DNA of 64,000 nucleotides from Caulobacter sp. BK020 (GCF_004342605.1 NZ_SLZL01000001.1:124001-188000), one strand, 5' to 3'; numbered from the stretch's first letter, positions 1 through 9,989 are shown. The notes: generated from the letters alone by a model not told the origin. Numbers and translations: made by a program.

Positions 1-849
1 GTTGGAGTTGGTGGCGGCCACCACGCGGGCAATCGGCAGGCCCATGCGGCTGGCGACATAGGCGGCGTAGGCGTCGCCGAAATTGCCCGTCGGCACCACG
101 AAGGCGACCTTGCGGGCCGGCGCGCCCAGGGCGACGGCGGCGGTGAAGAAATAGACGCTCTGGGCGGCGATCCGCGCCCAGTTGATCGAGTTGACGCCCG
201 ACAGGTCGACCGCATGACGGAACTGGTCGTCCTGGAAGGCCTGCTTGACGATGGCCTGGCAGTCGTCGAACGAGCCCTGGATCGAGACGCAGGCGACGTT
301 CTTGTCGGTCGCCGTGGTCATGAACCGGCGCTGGACCTCGCTGATCCGGCCTTCGGGGAACAGGGCCACGATGCGGGCGTTGGAGCGGCCGCGGAACGCC
401 TCGACGGCCGCGCCGCCGGTGTCGCCCGAGGTGGCGCAGATGATGGTCATGGTCCGCGACTGGCGCGACAGCACGTAGTCGTAGAGCCGTCCCAAGAGCT
501 GCATCGCCACGTCCTTGAAGGCCAGGGTCGGACCGTGGAACAGCTCCAGCAGATGGCGGCCGGGCGCCAGCTGCTTCAGCGGGACGACGGCGGCGTGGGC
601 GAAGGTGGCGTAGGCCTCCTCGCACATCTGCAGCAGGTCGTCGGCCGGGATGTCATCGCCGACGAACTTGCCGACCACGGCGGCGGCCACCTGGGCGTAC
701 GGCCGGCCGGCGAAGGCGGAGATCTCTTCGGGCGTGAAGGTCGGCCAGCGCTCGGGCACATAGAGGCCGCCGTCGGGGGCGAGGCCCGCCAGGACCGCGT
801 CGAGGAAACCGATCGAGGGGGATTCGCCTCGGGTCGAAACGTAACGCAT
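1..849 (-). CDS. thrC: Threonine synthase (partial, C-terminus outside window)
   Basis: PLP-dependent enzyme converting O-phosphohomoserine to threonine. About 283 N-terminal residues are present; the 3' end runs off the left edge. The protein starts MRYVSTRG and has the thrC N-terminal domain. FHGPTLAFKDVAMQ carries the PLP lysine (about residue 112), followed by TMTIICATSGDTGGAA, the phosphate-binding loop of the fold-type II family. The ATG at 849 shares its A with the TGA of the upstream SURF1 gene (TGATG), so the two are probably translationally coupled. A metabolic gene at the tail of a cytochrome-oxidase-assembly run suggests simple co-transcription rather than shared function. Confidence 0.95.
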   Translation of the reverse strand, partial: MRYVSTRGESPSIGFLDAVLAGLAPDGGLYVPERWPTFTPEEISAFAGRPYAQVAAAVVGKFVGDDIPADDLLQMCEEAYATFAHAAVVPLKQLAPGRHLLELFHGPTLAFKDVAMQLLGRLYDYVLSRQSRTMTIICATSGDTGGAAVEAFRGRSNARIVALFPEGRISEVQRRFMTTATDKNVACVSIQGSFDDCQAIVKQAFQDDQFRHAVDLSGVNSINWARIAAQSVYFFTAAVALGAPARKVAFVVPTGNFGDAYAAYVASRMGLPIARVVAATNSN

Positions 850-1568
850 CAGGGTCTCATCCTCCGCCAGAGCATGGCGGCATAGATAAACAGCAGGGTT
901 ACGGCAAGACCGAACCACGTCAGGGCGTATTCGAGGTGCCGATTGGAAATTTCTGCCGGTAGCGGCGCGGGGGTGACGCCGGGCACGGCGGGGGTCGCGG
1001 ACTCGACCATCAGAATGTACGGCGACAGGCCCACGCGCGTCAGAACCGTCTCGCCATTGGCCCGCCAGCCGCCGAGCTGGTCGTGCAGGACCAGGACGCC
1101 GGTCACGTGGGACGGAGCGGCGAACGGCCGGTTCCTGGGCGCGGTCTGGCCTTTCAACGCATCGACCACGCCGAGGTCCAGCCGGATGACGTCATAGGAA
1201 GCGTGCGGCGTCCAGCAGATCGCACCGGCCCGCCAGACGATGTCGCCGTCGCGCACACCATAGATCAGCGGCAGGGAGTCGATGCGACGCCGTGTCGGAT
1301 CCGGCGTGACGCAGTCGGTCGTCACCCGGACCCAGGACACGTCCTCGCCGCGTCGGACGCGCGCGAGCACGGGCGCCAGCGGCTGGGCCGGCGCGCTCTT
1401 CAGCAACTCGATCCGGGCCAGCAGATCCTGCTTCCACGCCAGGCGCTTCACCTGCCAGACGCCCAGGCCGCACAGGATGGCGAAGGCGACCAGCGTCGCG
1501 ATCGTCAGGCCGACGGGGAAGCGACGGTCCTTGGGCGCGCTTCCTAGCGGCTTGGGGGCGTCAGACAT
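849..1568 (-). CDS. SURF1 family cytochrome oxidase biogenesis protein
   Basis: 239 residues. SURF1/Shy1 proteins help insert heme a into subunit I of cytochrome c oxidase at the inner membrane. The topology is typical: one N-terminal membrane segment (about residues 18-40) ending in the family signature GVWQVKRL, a periplasmic domain, and a C-terminal segment beginning NRHLEYALTWFG, which matches the family's conserved NxHLxYAxTWF motif. The start overlaps the end of the DUF983 gene by 8 bases and the stop overlaps thrC by one base. Its position just after the cox operon agrees with the role. Confidence 0.93.
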   Translation of the reverse strand: MSDAPKPLGSAPKDRRFPVGLTIATLVAFAILCGLGVWQVKRLAWKQDLLARIELLKSAPAQPLAPVLARVRRGEDVSWVRVTTDCVTPDPTRRRIDSLPLIYGVRDGDIVWRAGAICWTPHASYDVIRLDLGVVDALKGQTAPRNRPFAAPSHVTGVLVLHDQLGGWRANGETVLTRVGLSPYILMVESATPAVPGVTPAPLPAEISNRHLEYALTWFGLAVTLLFIYAAMLWRRMRP

Positions 1569-1923
1569 CGTGGCGGCCGGCCTCGGCGGCGTGGTTGGCG
1601 ATGTGGGCGGCGACCATCAGGCCCTTGGCCGGGCGCATCAGGACCAGGCACGCGATCAGGGTCAGCGGCAGCCAGACCACCAGCAGCAGCCAGACCGGCC
1701 AGTTGAAGGCGAACATCGAAAACAGCGCCCCGAACGCGCACAGGAAGCCGGCGATCAGGATCACGAAGGTCGCCGCCCCGTCGCCGGTCTCGTGGGCGCC
1801 CAGGTCGAAGCCGCAGGCCTCGCAGGTGCGCGAGACCTTCAGGAACCCGTCGAACAGCATCCCCTCCCCGCAGTGGGGGCAACGGCCGGTCGCGCCGGCC
1901 AGGTAGGGGTTCACATTGGGCAT
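1561..1923 (-). CDS. DUF983 family membrane protein
   Basis: 120 residues from MPNVNPYL. An upstream in-frame start at 1959 would add 12 residues (MRLFPAVVRTRS) but the shorter form fits the family. An N-terminal zinc-ribbon-like pair (CPHC at about residues 14-17 and CEAC at about 33-36) is followed by two hydrophobic helices (about 49-95). DUF983 genes lie beside cox assembly genes in many alphaproteobacteria. The biochemical role is unknown; a part in metal or heme handling during oxidase assembly is inference from the zinc ribbon and the neighbours. Confidence 0.85.
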   Translation of the reverse strand: MPNVNPYLAGATGRCPHCGEGMLFDGFLKVSRTCEACGFDLGAHETGDGAATFVILIAGFLCAFGALFSMFAFNWPVWLLLVVWLPLTLIACLVLMRPAKGLMVAAHIANHAAEAGRHDV

Positions 1924-1945
1924 CGACCTCGTCCTTACCACGGCT

Positions 1946-1971
1946 GGGAACAGACGCATGCGCCTGTCCCC
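1946..1971. repeat. Dispersed palindrome, family A (degenerate copy)
   Basis: A 26-base palindrome centred on CGCATGCG, flanked by GGGAACAGA and CCTGTCCCC. It differs at two positions in its left arm from the perfect copies at 29047-29072 and 50147-50172. It lies between the terminator of the cox operon and the DUF983 start. Confidence 0.8.
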
Positions 1972-1984
1972 GAATTCAGCTCCA

Positions 1985-2026
1985 AAACGAAAAAGGCCCG
2001 GAACGCGGTTTGGCGTTCCGGGCCTT
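1985..2026 (-). terminator. Rho-independent terminator of the cox operon
   Basis: On the minus strand, directly after ctaE, a perfect 14-bp stem (2026-2013 pairing with 2006-1993) with a 6-base loop is followed by a T-rich run (TTTTTCGTTTT). It begins 15 bases past the ctaE stop, so it ends the oxidase transcript before DUF983-SURF1-thrC. Confidence 0.9.
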
Positions 2027-2041
2027 CTGGGATCTTCCGAT

Positions 2042-2917
2042 CTAGTGCGGCGAAGCGCCGAAGATCACGTAGACGAAGGCGAACAGGAACAGCCAGACCA
2101 CGTCCACGAAGTGCCAGTACCAGGCGGCGGCCTCGAACCCGAAGTGCTGCTTGGGGGTGAAGGCGCCGTTCAGCAGCCGGATCAGGCAGACGATCAGGAA
2201 CAGGGTGCCGACGAACACGTGGAACCCGTGGAAGCCGGTGGCCAGGAAGAAGGTCGAGCCGTAGAGGCCCGAATTGGCGGCCGCTTCCGAGTAGAACAGG
2301 TGCTCGTGGTTGATGTGGCTGTACTCGTAGACCTGGATGCAGGTGAACAGCGCGCCCAGCAGGATGGTCAGGATCAGGCCCCACTTGGCGCCCTGGCGGT
2401 CGCCCTGCTGCAGGGCGTGGTGCGACCAGGTGATGGTGGTGCCCGACAGCAGCAGGGTCAGGGTGTTGACCAGCGGCAGGTGCCAGGGCGAGACGGTCTC
2501 GACGCCGGCCGGCGGCCAGGTGGCCCAGGCCGTGCGGACTTCCTCGATGCCCGACAGGGTGCGGTGATGGTGGAACAGGGCCATCTCGAAGAAGATCCAG
2601 AACCACGCCACGAAGAACATCACTTCCGAGGCGATGAACAGCACCATGCCGTAGCGCAGGCCGATCGAGACGACGGGGGTGTGGTCGCCGGCGTTGGCTT
2701 CCTTCACCACGTCCCGCCACCAGCCGAACATCGTATAGAGCACGCCGGCGATGCCGGTCGCGAACAGCCACCACTGGCCCTTCTCGATGCCGAAGACGCC
2801 GCCCTTGATCCAGGCGATCAGGCCGATGGCCATGACGGTGGCCGAGGCCGAGCCGACGAACGGCCACGGGCTGGGGGGCAGGATGTGATAGTCGTGTTTG
2901 ACGGCGCCGTGGGCCAT
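2042..2917 (-). CDS. ctaE: Cytochrome c oxidase subunit III
   Basis: 291 residues, the usual length. It starts MAHGAVKHDYHILPPSPWPF, the conserved subunit III N-terminus, followed by seven membrane helices. The HALQQGDRQGAKWGL and FHGFHVFVGTLFL stretches and the C-terminal YWHFVDVVWLFLF motif are diagnostic. Subunit III of the aa3-type oxidase has no metal centre; it stabilises the complex and the proton-uptake path. It is last in the operon, separated from ctaG by 136 bases containing an imperfect hairpin with GAGCGTG (2945-2951) / CACGCTC (2986-2992) arms, which might set its expression relative to the upstream genes. Confidence 0.97.
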   Translation of the reverse strand: MAHGAVKHDYHILPPSPWPFVGSASATVMAIGLIAWIKGGVFGIEKGQWWLFATGIAGVLYTMFGWWRDVVKEANAGDHTPVVSIGLRYGMVLFIASEVMFFVAWFWIFFEMALFHHHRTLSGIEEVRTAWATWPPAGVETVSPWHLPLVNTLTLLLSGTTITWSHHALQQGDRQGAKWGLILTILLGALFTCIQVYEYSHINHEHLFYSEAAANSGLYGSTFFLATGFHGFHVFVGTLFLIVCLIRLLNGAFTPKQHFGFEAAAWYWHFVDVVWLFLFAFVYVIFGASPH

Positions 2918-3053
2918 GTGCGTGCTAACCCTTTAATCCCTCAAGAGCGTGATCGCCGAGGAAGGAAGCCGTCGCCGGCGGCCCTCACGCTCTCACCCTG
3001 TAAATCCAGCGCATCGACCCGGTTCCCCCTGCCGACGCGCCCTGTGTGAAACG

Positions 3054-3755
3054 CTATAGCGCCCTCGGCGGCTTGCCGCCAAGGGGTTCGACGATGCGCG
3101 GCGGACTGTCGGCCTGTTTCGCCCCGGCCGCGTCAGGAACCGCCGGGAAGAAGGTGTAGGACAGCGTGATCGTCGACTTGTCCTTGGTGTCGGCGTCGGT
3201 CACGAAGCCGGGGTCGACGAAGTAGACGACCGGGAACTCGACCGTCTGGCCCGGCTCGATCGTCTGGTTGGAGAAGCAGAAGCATTCCAGCTTCTGGAAA
3301 TAGGCGCCGGCCTGCTCGGGCACGACGTTGTAGAGCGCCCGGCCGGTCATCGGCTTGTCGCCCCTGTTGGTCACCTTGAAGAAGGCTAGGCCCGTATCGC
3401 CGATGCGGACCTCCTGGCTGGTCTGCATGGGCTGGAAGTCCCAGGGCAGGGTCCGGACGTTGGCGTCGAAGCGGACCTCGACCTTGCGGTCCAGCACCTT
3501 GGTCGGCTTGGTCACCGCCTTGCGGACCGTGCCGTCGAAGCCGGTGGCCTGGCAGAACAGCTTGTACAGCGGCACCGCGGCATAGGCCGCCCCGACCATG
3601 CCGAAGAAGGCCAGGCCGCAGATCACCGCGACCTTCAGGTGGCCCCGCCCCTTCGGCCTGGGCCCGACGCCGACCCGGTTGTCGGCCTCGATCTTGGCCA
3701 GGTCCTCTGGCGAGAGGCCAGTCTCGGAAGGGGGCCTAGAAGTGGGGGCCAACAT
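3054..3755 (-). CDS. ctaG: Cytochrome c oxidase assembly protein CtaG/Cox11
   Basis: 233 residues. Cox11/CtaG delivers copper to the CuB site of subunit I. There is one N-terminal membrane anchor (about residues 40-62) and a periplasmic immunoglobulin-like domain. The copper-binding CFCF motif sits at about residues 158-161 (ECFCFSNQTIEPG), with a further conserved cysteine near residue 68 (YKLFCQATGF). The cytoplasmic N-terminus of about 38 residues is polar and proline-rich. The start overlaps the end of the small coxF-like gene by 20 bases. Confidence 0.96.
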   Translation of the reverse strand: MLAPTSRPPSETGLSPEDLAKIEADNRVGVGPRPKGRGHLKVAVICGLAFFGMVGAAYAAVPLYKLFCQATGFDGTVRKAVTKPTKVLDRKVEVRFDANVRTLPWDFQPMQTSQEVRIGDTGLAFFKVTNRGDKPMTGRALYNVVPEQAGAYFQKLECFCFSNQTIEPGQTVEFPVVYFVDPGFVTDADTKDKSTITLSYTFFPAVPDAAGAKQADSPPRIVEPLGGKPPRAL

Positions 3756-3891
3756 TGCCTCCCAGCTTCACGACGGTGACCACGAACACCAGGATGACGA
3801 AGGCCGCCAGGCCAAGGCCCAGGGCGATGTTGCGGCCGCCGCGCGCCTTGGCGGCGGGATCGACGTCCTTCCGGGGCTTGGGCGAGGTCAT
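3736..3891 (-). CDS. Small single-helix CoxF-like protein
   Basis: 51 residues: a basic, proline-containing N-terminus (MTSPKPRKDVDPAAKARGG) and one strongly hydrophobic helix (about residues 20-41) before a short tail GGNVGPHF. A small membrane protein at this exact spot, between ctaB and ctaG, is standard in alphaproteobacterial cox operons (CoxF-like, possibly oxidase assembly). The start codon lies in an ATGA overlap with the ctaB stop and the end overlaps ctaG by 20 bases, so translation is coupled on both sides. It is recognised from position, size and topology rather than from a motif. Confidence 0.8.
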   Translation of the reverse strand: MTSPKPRKDVDPAAKARGGRNIALGLGLAAFVILVFVVTVVKLGGNVGPHF

Positions 3892-4949
3892 AGCAGCAGC
3901 TCCACGACTTTCAGGGCGGGCAAGCCCAGCACCGCCTCGGCCAGCAAGGCCGCGAACAGGGCGAACAGGTAGAGGATCGAGAAGGCGAACAGGTTGCGGG
4001 CGTGTCGAGCATCACCTCCCAAGCGTTCCTTGGCCGGCTTGCCGCGCTTTGCGACCGCGTCGCCGACCTCGTAGAGGTCGCGGTCGGCTGGACGTGGGTC
4101 GGCGGCGTCGCCGGCCGTGCTGGCGAACACCCGCCAGGCCAGGGTCAGGAACACCAGCCCGCCCAGGCCCGAGACCGCCAGGTACAGCCCGCCGCCCAGG
4201 CCGGTGAACACCGGGGCGAGGCAGATCGGGATCAGGACCAGGCTGTAGAGCAGGATCTGCCGGCGGGTCTCCTTGGCGCCCTTGACCACCGGCAGCATCG
4301 GCACGCCGGCCTTGGCGTAGTCGGTGGCGATGTACAGCGACAGGGCCCAGAAGTGCGGCGGGGTCCACAGGAAGATGATCAGCACCATCAGCCAGGCGTT
4401 CAGCGGCGCGTGGCCCGTGGCCGCGGCCCAGCCGATGGCCGGGGGCAAGGCGCCGGCCAGGCCGCCGATGACGATGTTCTGGGCCGTCCAGCGCTTGAGC
4501 CACATGGTGTAGACCACCGCGTAGAACACGATGGTGAAGGCCAGCAGGCCGGCGGCCAGCCAGTTGATCGCCATGCCCATCAGCATGACCGACAGCAGGC
4601 TCAGCACCACGCCCAGGGTGGCGGCTTCCTCGCCCTTGACCAGGCCGGCGGGCACCGGACGGCCACGGGTGCGGCGCATCTTGGCGTCGATGTCGGCGTC
4701 GTACCACATGTTCAGGGCGCCCGAGGCCCCCGCCCCGACGGCGATGCAGAACACCGCCACCGCGCCCAGCAGCGGATGGATCGGGGTGCGGGCGGCCAGC
4801 AGGCCCGTGAGCGCGGTGAAGACCACCAGCGACATCACCCGCGGCTTCAGCAGCTGGAAATAGTCCTGCCAACGGGCGTGGCGGACCGTGGCGGTCGCCG
4901 CGTCGTCGGGGGTCAGGACATCTCCGGAGAGCGCTGGGGTGCGGGCCAT
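3888..4949 (-). CDS. ctaB: Protoheme IX farnesyltransferase (heme O synthase)
   Basis: 353 residues. Transfers a farnesyl group to protoheme IX to make heme O, the precursor of heme A for subunit I. UbiA-family membrane prenyltransferase: LLKPRVMSLVVFTALTG is the CtaB signature, NMWYDADIDAKMRRTRGRP contains the metal/diphosphate-binding NxxxDxxxD motif (about residues 80-100), and a second aspartate-rich region follows TPPHFWALSLY. It is longer than many CtaB proteins because of a polar loop of about 40 residues (roughly 275-315) before the last helix. Its stop overlaps the next gene (ATGA). Confidence 0.97.
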   Translation of the reverse strand: MARTPALSGDVLTPDDAATATVRHARWQDYFQLLKPRVMSLVVFTALTGLLAARTPIHPLLGAVAVFCIAVGAGASGALNMWYDADIDAKMRRTRGRPVPAGLVKGEEAATLGVVLSLLSVMLMGMAINWLAAGLLAFTIVFYAVVYTMWLKRWTAQNIVIGGLAGALPPAIGWAAATGHAPLNAWLMVLIIFLWTPPHFWALSLYIATDYAKAGVPMLPVVKGAKETRRQILLYSLVLIPICLAPVFTGLGGGLYLAVSGLGGLVFLTLAWRVFASTAGDAADPRPADRDLYEVGDAVAKRGKPAKERLGGDARHARNLFAFSILYLFALFAALLAEAVLGLPALKVVELLL

Positions 4950-5044
4950 TTTACTTAAGGGTTCGGGTCTTGATGGGCGAAGGGCGCGGACTGGATTCTC
5001 ATCCGGCCCGCGCCCCCGCGTCTTGCGTATCTAGTCTACCAGAT

Positions 5045-6730
<1,686 letters not shown>

Positions 6731-7690
6731 TTAGGCCGCCGGCGCGGCGGGGGCCGCGGCCGGAGCGGAAGCGGGGGCGGCGGCCGGCGTCGCGGCGGCC
6801 GGAGCGGCGGCGCCCGCGGCGGGGGCCGGAGCGGCCGCGGCGGTCGCGGCCGGCGCGGGCGAGGTCTTGGACTTCACCCAGGCGTCGAAGTCGGCCTGGC
6901 TGACGACGTGGATCTCGATGGGCATGTTCGAGTGGTCGACGCCGCAGAGCTCCGAGCACTGGCCGTAATAGACGCCGATCTTGTCGGCCTTGAACCAGGT
7001 CTCGTTCAGGCGGCCGGGGATGGCGTCGGTCTTCAGGCCGAAGGCCGGCAGGGCGAAGGCGTGGATCACGTCGGCGCCGGTGACCTGCACGCGGATCACC
7101 TGGTTGACCGGCACCACCATCGGCTTGTCGGCGGCCAGCAGGTAGGGCACGCCCTTGGCGTCGGCCTCTTCCTTCTTCAGCGGCACCGAGGTGATCTCGC
7201 TGATCTTCTGGTCGGGATATTCATAGCCCCAGTACCACTGGTAGCCGGTGGCCTTCACCGTCAGGTACGGCTTGGGCATGTCGTTGTAGGCGAACAGCAG
7301 CCGGAACGAGAAGATGGCGATGATCATCAGGATCAGCACCGGGCCGATCGTCCAGATGATCTCGACCGTGGTGTTGTGGCTGAACTTGGCCGGGACCGGG
7401 TTGGCCTTGGCGTTGTAGCGGATGACGATCCAGACCAGCAGGCCCAGCACCAGCAGGGTGATGGCCGTGATGATCGGCATCAGGACGTGGTTGTGGAAGC
7501 CGATCGCCTCGTACTTCAGCGGGGAAGCCGCCTTCTGGAGGTCGATCGCGCCGGGGGTCGGTTGACCCAGCAGTTCGGTGCCCTTGGCGAGGGCCTCCCC
7601 CGCGAACACGCCCGAAAGGGCCATCGTCGTGGCGGCGACGGCGGCTACGCCCGTCAACTTCCGCCGCATCCCCTGAATTTGCGCCTTCAT
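6731..7690 (-). CDS. ctaC: Cytochrome c oxidase subunit II
   Basis: 319 residues from MKAQIQGMRRKL. The frame stays open upstream to 7927, but that stretch has no domain and the signal peptide (TGVAAVAATTMALSGVFAGEALA) begins here. Two membrane helices (about residues 55-80 and 100-125) precede the cupredoxin domain with the CuA ligands in CSELCGVDHSNMPIEI (about 245-260), the site that accepts electrons from cytochrome c. The last 44 residues or so are almost only alanine and proline, an unusual low-complexity tail. First gene of the cox operon, 24 bases ahead of ctaD. Confidence 0.97.
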   Translation of the reverse strand: MKAQIQGMRRKLTGVAAVAATTMALSGVFAGEALAKGTELLGQPTPGAIDLQKAASPLKYEAIGFHNHVLMPIITAITLLVLGLLVWIVIRYNAKANPVPAKFSHNTTVEIIWTIGPVLILMIIAIFSFRLLFAYNDMPKPYLTVKATGYQWYWGYEYPDQKISEITSVPLKKEEADAKGVPYLLAADKPMVVPVNQVIRVQVTGADVIHAFALPAFGLKTDAIPGRLNETWFKADKIGVYYGQCSELCGVDHSNMPIEIHVVSQADFDAWVKSKTSPAPAATAAAAPAPAAGAAAPAAATPAAAPASAPAAAPAAPAA

Positions 7691-8011
7691 ATCCCTCACG
7701 GCCCGTTTCGGCGGCGATTTGGCGTCGCGATCAACCCCACGCCGCGCCGACATGCACAATACGACCAGCGACACGGGACTTAGGCAATCGACTTCGTCAG
7801 GCGACGGGAATCGAGCGCGAGGTCCCGGCGTCTCTGGCCGGTCGCTGGCGTGCATACGCGCTCCAATCCCCGTTGCCAAGCGCCAGAGGCGTTCGCCAGG
7901 ACGCCTTGCGCGGGCCTGAGGCGCCACACCTGCGAACCGCTCTCAACAACAGCCGTTTCAGCGCACGCGCGCTACGTACCATTACTAACATGTAATGACA
8001 GCTACCTTGCA
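7691..8011. promoter_or_regulatory. Divergent intergenic region between ctaC and the PadR gene
   Basis: 321 bases with no convincing gene. It must hold the promoter of the cox operon (minus strand) and of the padR module (plus strand). No clear sigma-70-type -35/-10 pair can be defended. The one structured element is the palindrome at 7980-7997, listed separately. Confidence 0.6.
7980..7997. promoter_or_regulatory. Candidate PadR operator
   Basis: A perfect inverted repeat CATTAC-TAACAT-GTAATG, 6-base arms and a 6-base spacer, ends 14 bases before the padR start codon. PadR repressors commonly bind AT-rich palindromes over their own promoters, so autoregulation is the simplest reading (inference). 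Confidence 0.5.
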
Positions 8012-8401
8012 ATGGACACTACCTTGCGTCACAAGGGTGCTCAGCAACGGGCCAAGGTCGGAGACCGCAACGCCGTGACGGAAGCCATTGAAGTTCAACT
8101 GAAGAAAGGCGTGCTGGCGCTGTGCGTGCTGGCCCTGCTGTCGAAAGCCGACAGCTACGCCTACGAAATCGCCAGCAAGCTCGCCAAGGACATCGATATG
8201 GGGGAAGGGACGATCTACCCGCTCATGCGCCGCATGCAGTCGGACGGCCAGGTCGAGACCTATCTGGTGGAATCCCAGAGCGGTCCGCCGCGCAAGTACT
8301 ACCGCCTGACCGAGGCCGGGCGGGCCAGCTTCACGGCCCAGAAGACCGAATGGGCGGCGTTCGTTTCCGCCGTCGAAAACATCCTGGGAGCCGCCGCATG
8401 A
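8012..8401 (+). CDS. PadR family transcriptional regulator
   Basis: 129 residues. Winged-helix PadR domain over about residues 22-105: LKKGVLALCVLALLSKADSYAYEI, then GTIYPLMRRMQSDG as recognition helix, then GPPRKYYRLTEAG as the wing. All are family hallmarks. The C-terminal helix (about 108-128) would serve dimerisation. It overlaps the following DUF1700 gene by ATGA, the classic pairing of a PadR regulator with a HAAS/DUF1700 membrane protein. The likely target is its own operon through the palindrome at 7980-7997. The ligand is unknown. Confidence 0.93.
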   Translation: MDTTLRHKGAQQRAKVGDRNAVTEAIEVQLKKGVLALCVLALLSKADSYAYEIASKLAKDIDMGEGTIYPLMRRMQSDGQVETYLVESQSGPPRKYYRLTEAGRASFTAQKTEWAAFVSAVENILGAAA

Positions 8402-8964
8402 CGCGCGCCGAATTCCTCACCCGCCTCAAGCGCGGGCTGGCGGGCCTGCCGGCCGCCCAGATCGCCGACATCGTCGCCGACTACGAAGCCCACTTCAACG
8501 ACGCCCAGGAGGCCGGGCGCAGCGAGAGCGAAGTGGCCGCCGCCCTGGGCGAGCCCGAAAGACTTGCCCGGGAACAGCGCGCCGAACAGGGCGTCCGGCG
8601 CTGGGAGGAGACCAAGAACCCCTCGGCCGCCGCCGGAGCGATCTTCGCCGTCGTCGGCCTGGGCGCCATCGACATCCTCTTCCTGCTGCCGCTGCTGATG
8701 GGCGTGCTGGGGACGCTGTTCGCCTTCTTCATGGCCGCCATCGGCGTCTTCGTGGCCGGCGGCGCGGTGACCACCGTGGGACCGTTCGCCGGACCGCCCG
8801 GCGGCCCCGCGGTGGCCTTCCTGCTGGGCATCGGCCTGATGGCCGGAGCCACCGCCCTGGCCGCGGTCACCACCCTGCTGACCATCGGCCTGGTCAACGG
8901 CCTGATCTGGTACGGCCGCCTCCACTACCGGCTGCTGAAGCCGGCCATCGAAACCCAGGTCTGA
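8398..8964 (+). CDS. DUF1700 (HAAS domain) membrane protein
   Basis: 188 residues. The N-terminal 65 residues (MTRAEFLTRLKRGLAGLP ... ALGEPERLAREQ) form the HAAS domain typical of DUF1700, a small helical domain found next to PadR regulators. Three or four membrane helices follow (about 80-180), rich in Gly, Ala and Val. The family is thought to act with PadR in sensing envelope stress or signals, but no mechanism is established. Translationally coupled to padR (ATGA) and 10 bases before the DUF2807 gene. Confidence 0.9.
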   Translation: MTRAEFLTRLKRGLAGLPAAQIADIVADYEAHFNDAQEAGRSESEVAAALGEPERLAREQRAEQGVRRWEETKNPSAAAGAIFAVVGLGAIDILFLLPLLMGVLGTLFAFFMAAIGVFVAGGAVTTVGPFAGPPGGPAVAFLLGIGLMAGATALAAVTTLLTIGLVNGLIWYGRLHYRLLKPAIETQV

Positions 8965-8974
8965 GGGGACCGCC

Positions 8975-9781
8975 ATGATCCGCAACCTGACCATCGTCGC
9001 CGTCGCCAGCTTCGTGCTCTGCGTCGGCTGCTTCGCCGGGGCCTTCGCGCTCGGCGGACGCGACATCGTCAAGAACGGCTGGAGCTTCCCGGCCGACTGG
9101 AACATCGAGGTCAACGACGACAACGACCACATCCACATCGGACCCGGCTCGTCGACCGCCGACAATGGCGAGACCACCACCCGGAACATCGCCTGGAGCG
9201 GCTCGGACGCCCTGCAGATCGACGTGCCGGCCGAGGTGATCTTCACCCAGGCCGCGCCGGGGGCCGGCGCCAGCGTCAGGATCGTCGGGCCCCAGCGCCT
9301 GGTCGACCGGGTGACCCTGGAGAACGGCCGGCTGACCTTGCGCGACGGCGACGGCGGCGAGGGCTCGATCTCCATCCACGGGCACGGCGTGCATATCAGC
9401 CGCGACAGCGACCAGCTGTCGGTGGAGATCGTCGCGCCGGGCGTGCGGACCTTCACCCTGAACGGCAGCGGCGACCTCTATCTGAAAGCCTATGACCAGC
9501 CCGACCTGGCGCTGGAGATCAACGGCAGCGGCCATGTCGACGCCCAGGGCAAGGCCAAGAAGGTCGACCTGCGGGTCTCCGGCTCGGGCGAGGCTGACCT
9601 GCGCGGCCTCGACACCGGCGACGCCAAGGTCGCCCTGGCCGGCAGCGGCGAGGCGCACGTCGCCCCCCACGGGGCGGCCGAGGTCGAGGTGGCCGGCAGC
9701 GGCGACGTCTACCTGACCAGCAAGCCGACCGTCCTCAGCTCCGACGTCGCCGGCTCGGGCGAGGTGCACCAGGACTGGTGA
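8975..9781 (+). CDS. Exported DUF2807 (GIN-domain) beta-helix protein
   Basis: 268 residues. An N-terminal hydrophobic segment (about residues 5-27) acts as signal peptide or anchor. The C-terminal half has repeated short strands with the motif GSG (LNGSGDLYL, INGSGHVDA, VSGSGEADL, LAGSGEAHV, VAGSGDVYL, VAGSGEVHQ). This is the pattern of DUF2807, the 'putative auto-transporter adhesin head GIN domain', which folds as a right-handed beta-helix. Third gene of the padR module, so probably the envelope output. Its partner is unknown. Confidence 0.88.
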   Translation: MIRNLTIVAVASFVLCVGCFAGAFALGGRDIVKNGWSFPADWNIEVNDDNDHIHIGPGSSTADNGETTTRNIAWSGSDALQIDVPAEVIFTQAAPGAGASVRIVGPQRLVDRVTLENGRLTLRDGDGGEGSISIHGHGVHISRDSDQLSVEIVAPGVRTFTLNGSGDLYLKAYDQPDLALEINGSGHVDAQGKAKKVDLRVSGSGEADLRGLDTGDAKVALAGSGEAHVAPHGAAEVEVAGSGDVYLTSKPTVLSSDVAGSGEVHQDW

Positions 9782-9793
9782 GCAGGCCCTTCG

Positions 9794-9911
9794 CACTTGC
9801 CCCCTACTGGCCTTCGGCCGTCTTCCCCCAGAGGGGGAAGAGCCTAAAGCGCAAAGGCTCCGCCCCCTATGGGGGCGGACAGACCGCGAAGCGGTCAGGT
9901 GGGGGCAAGTG
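9794..9911. repeat. Dispersed palindromic repeat, family C copy 1
   Basis: About 118 bases bounded by CACTTGCCCCC and GGGGGCAAGTG, containing nested palindromes (CTTCCCCCAGAGGGGGAAG, CGCCCCCTATGGGGGCG, GACCGCGAAGCGGTC). Two other copies are at 40610-40729 and 48264-48386. Lies between the DUF2807 gene and tldD. Confidence 0.92.
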
Positions 9912-9989
9912 CGCTTGCACGGCCCTCCCCCGCGTCGAATCGTCGTCGGGGTGATGACGGGGGCGGACGAAACGCTTACCTGTAACCCC

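Noticed and set aside
2945..5015. Intraoperon hairpins as transcription terminators (2945-2992 and 4982-5015)
   Set aside because: Neither is followed by a T-tract on the transcribed strand and both lie between genes that must be co-expressed. At most they are processing or attenuation sites.
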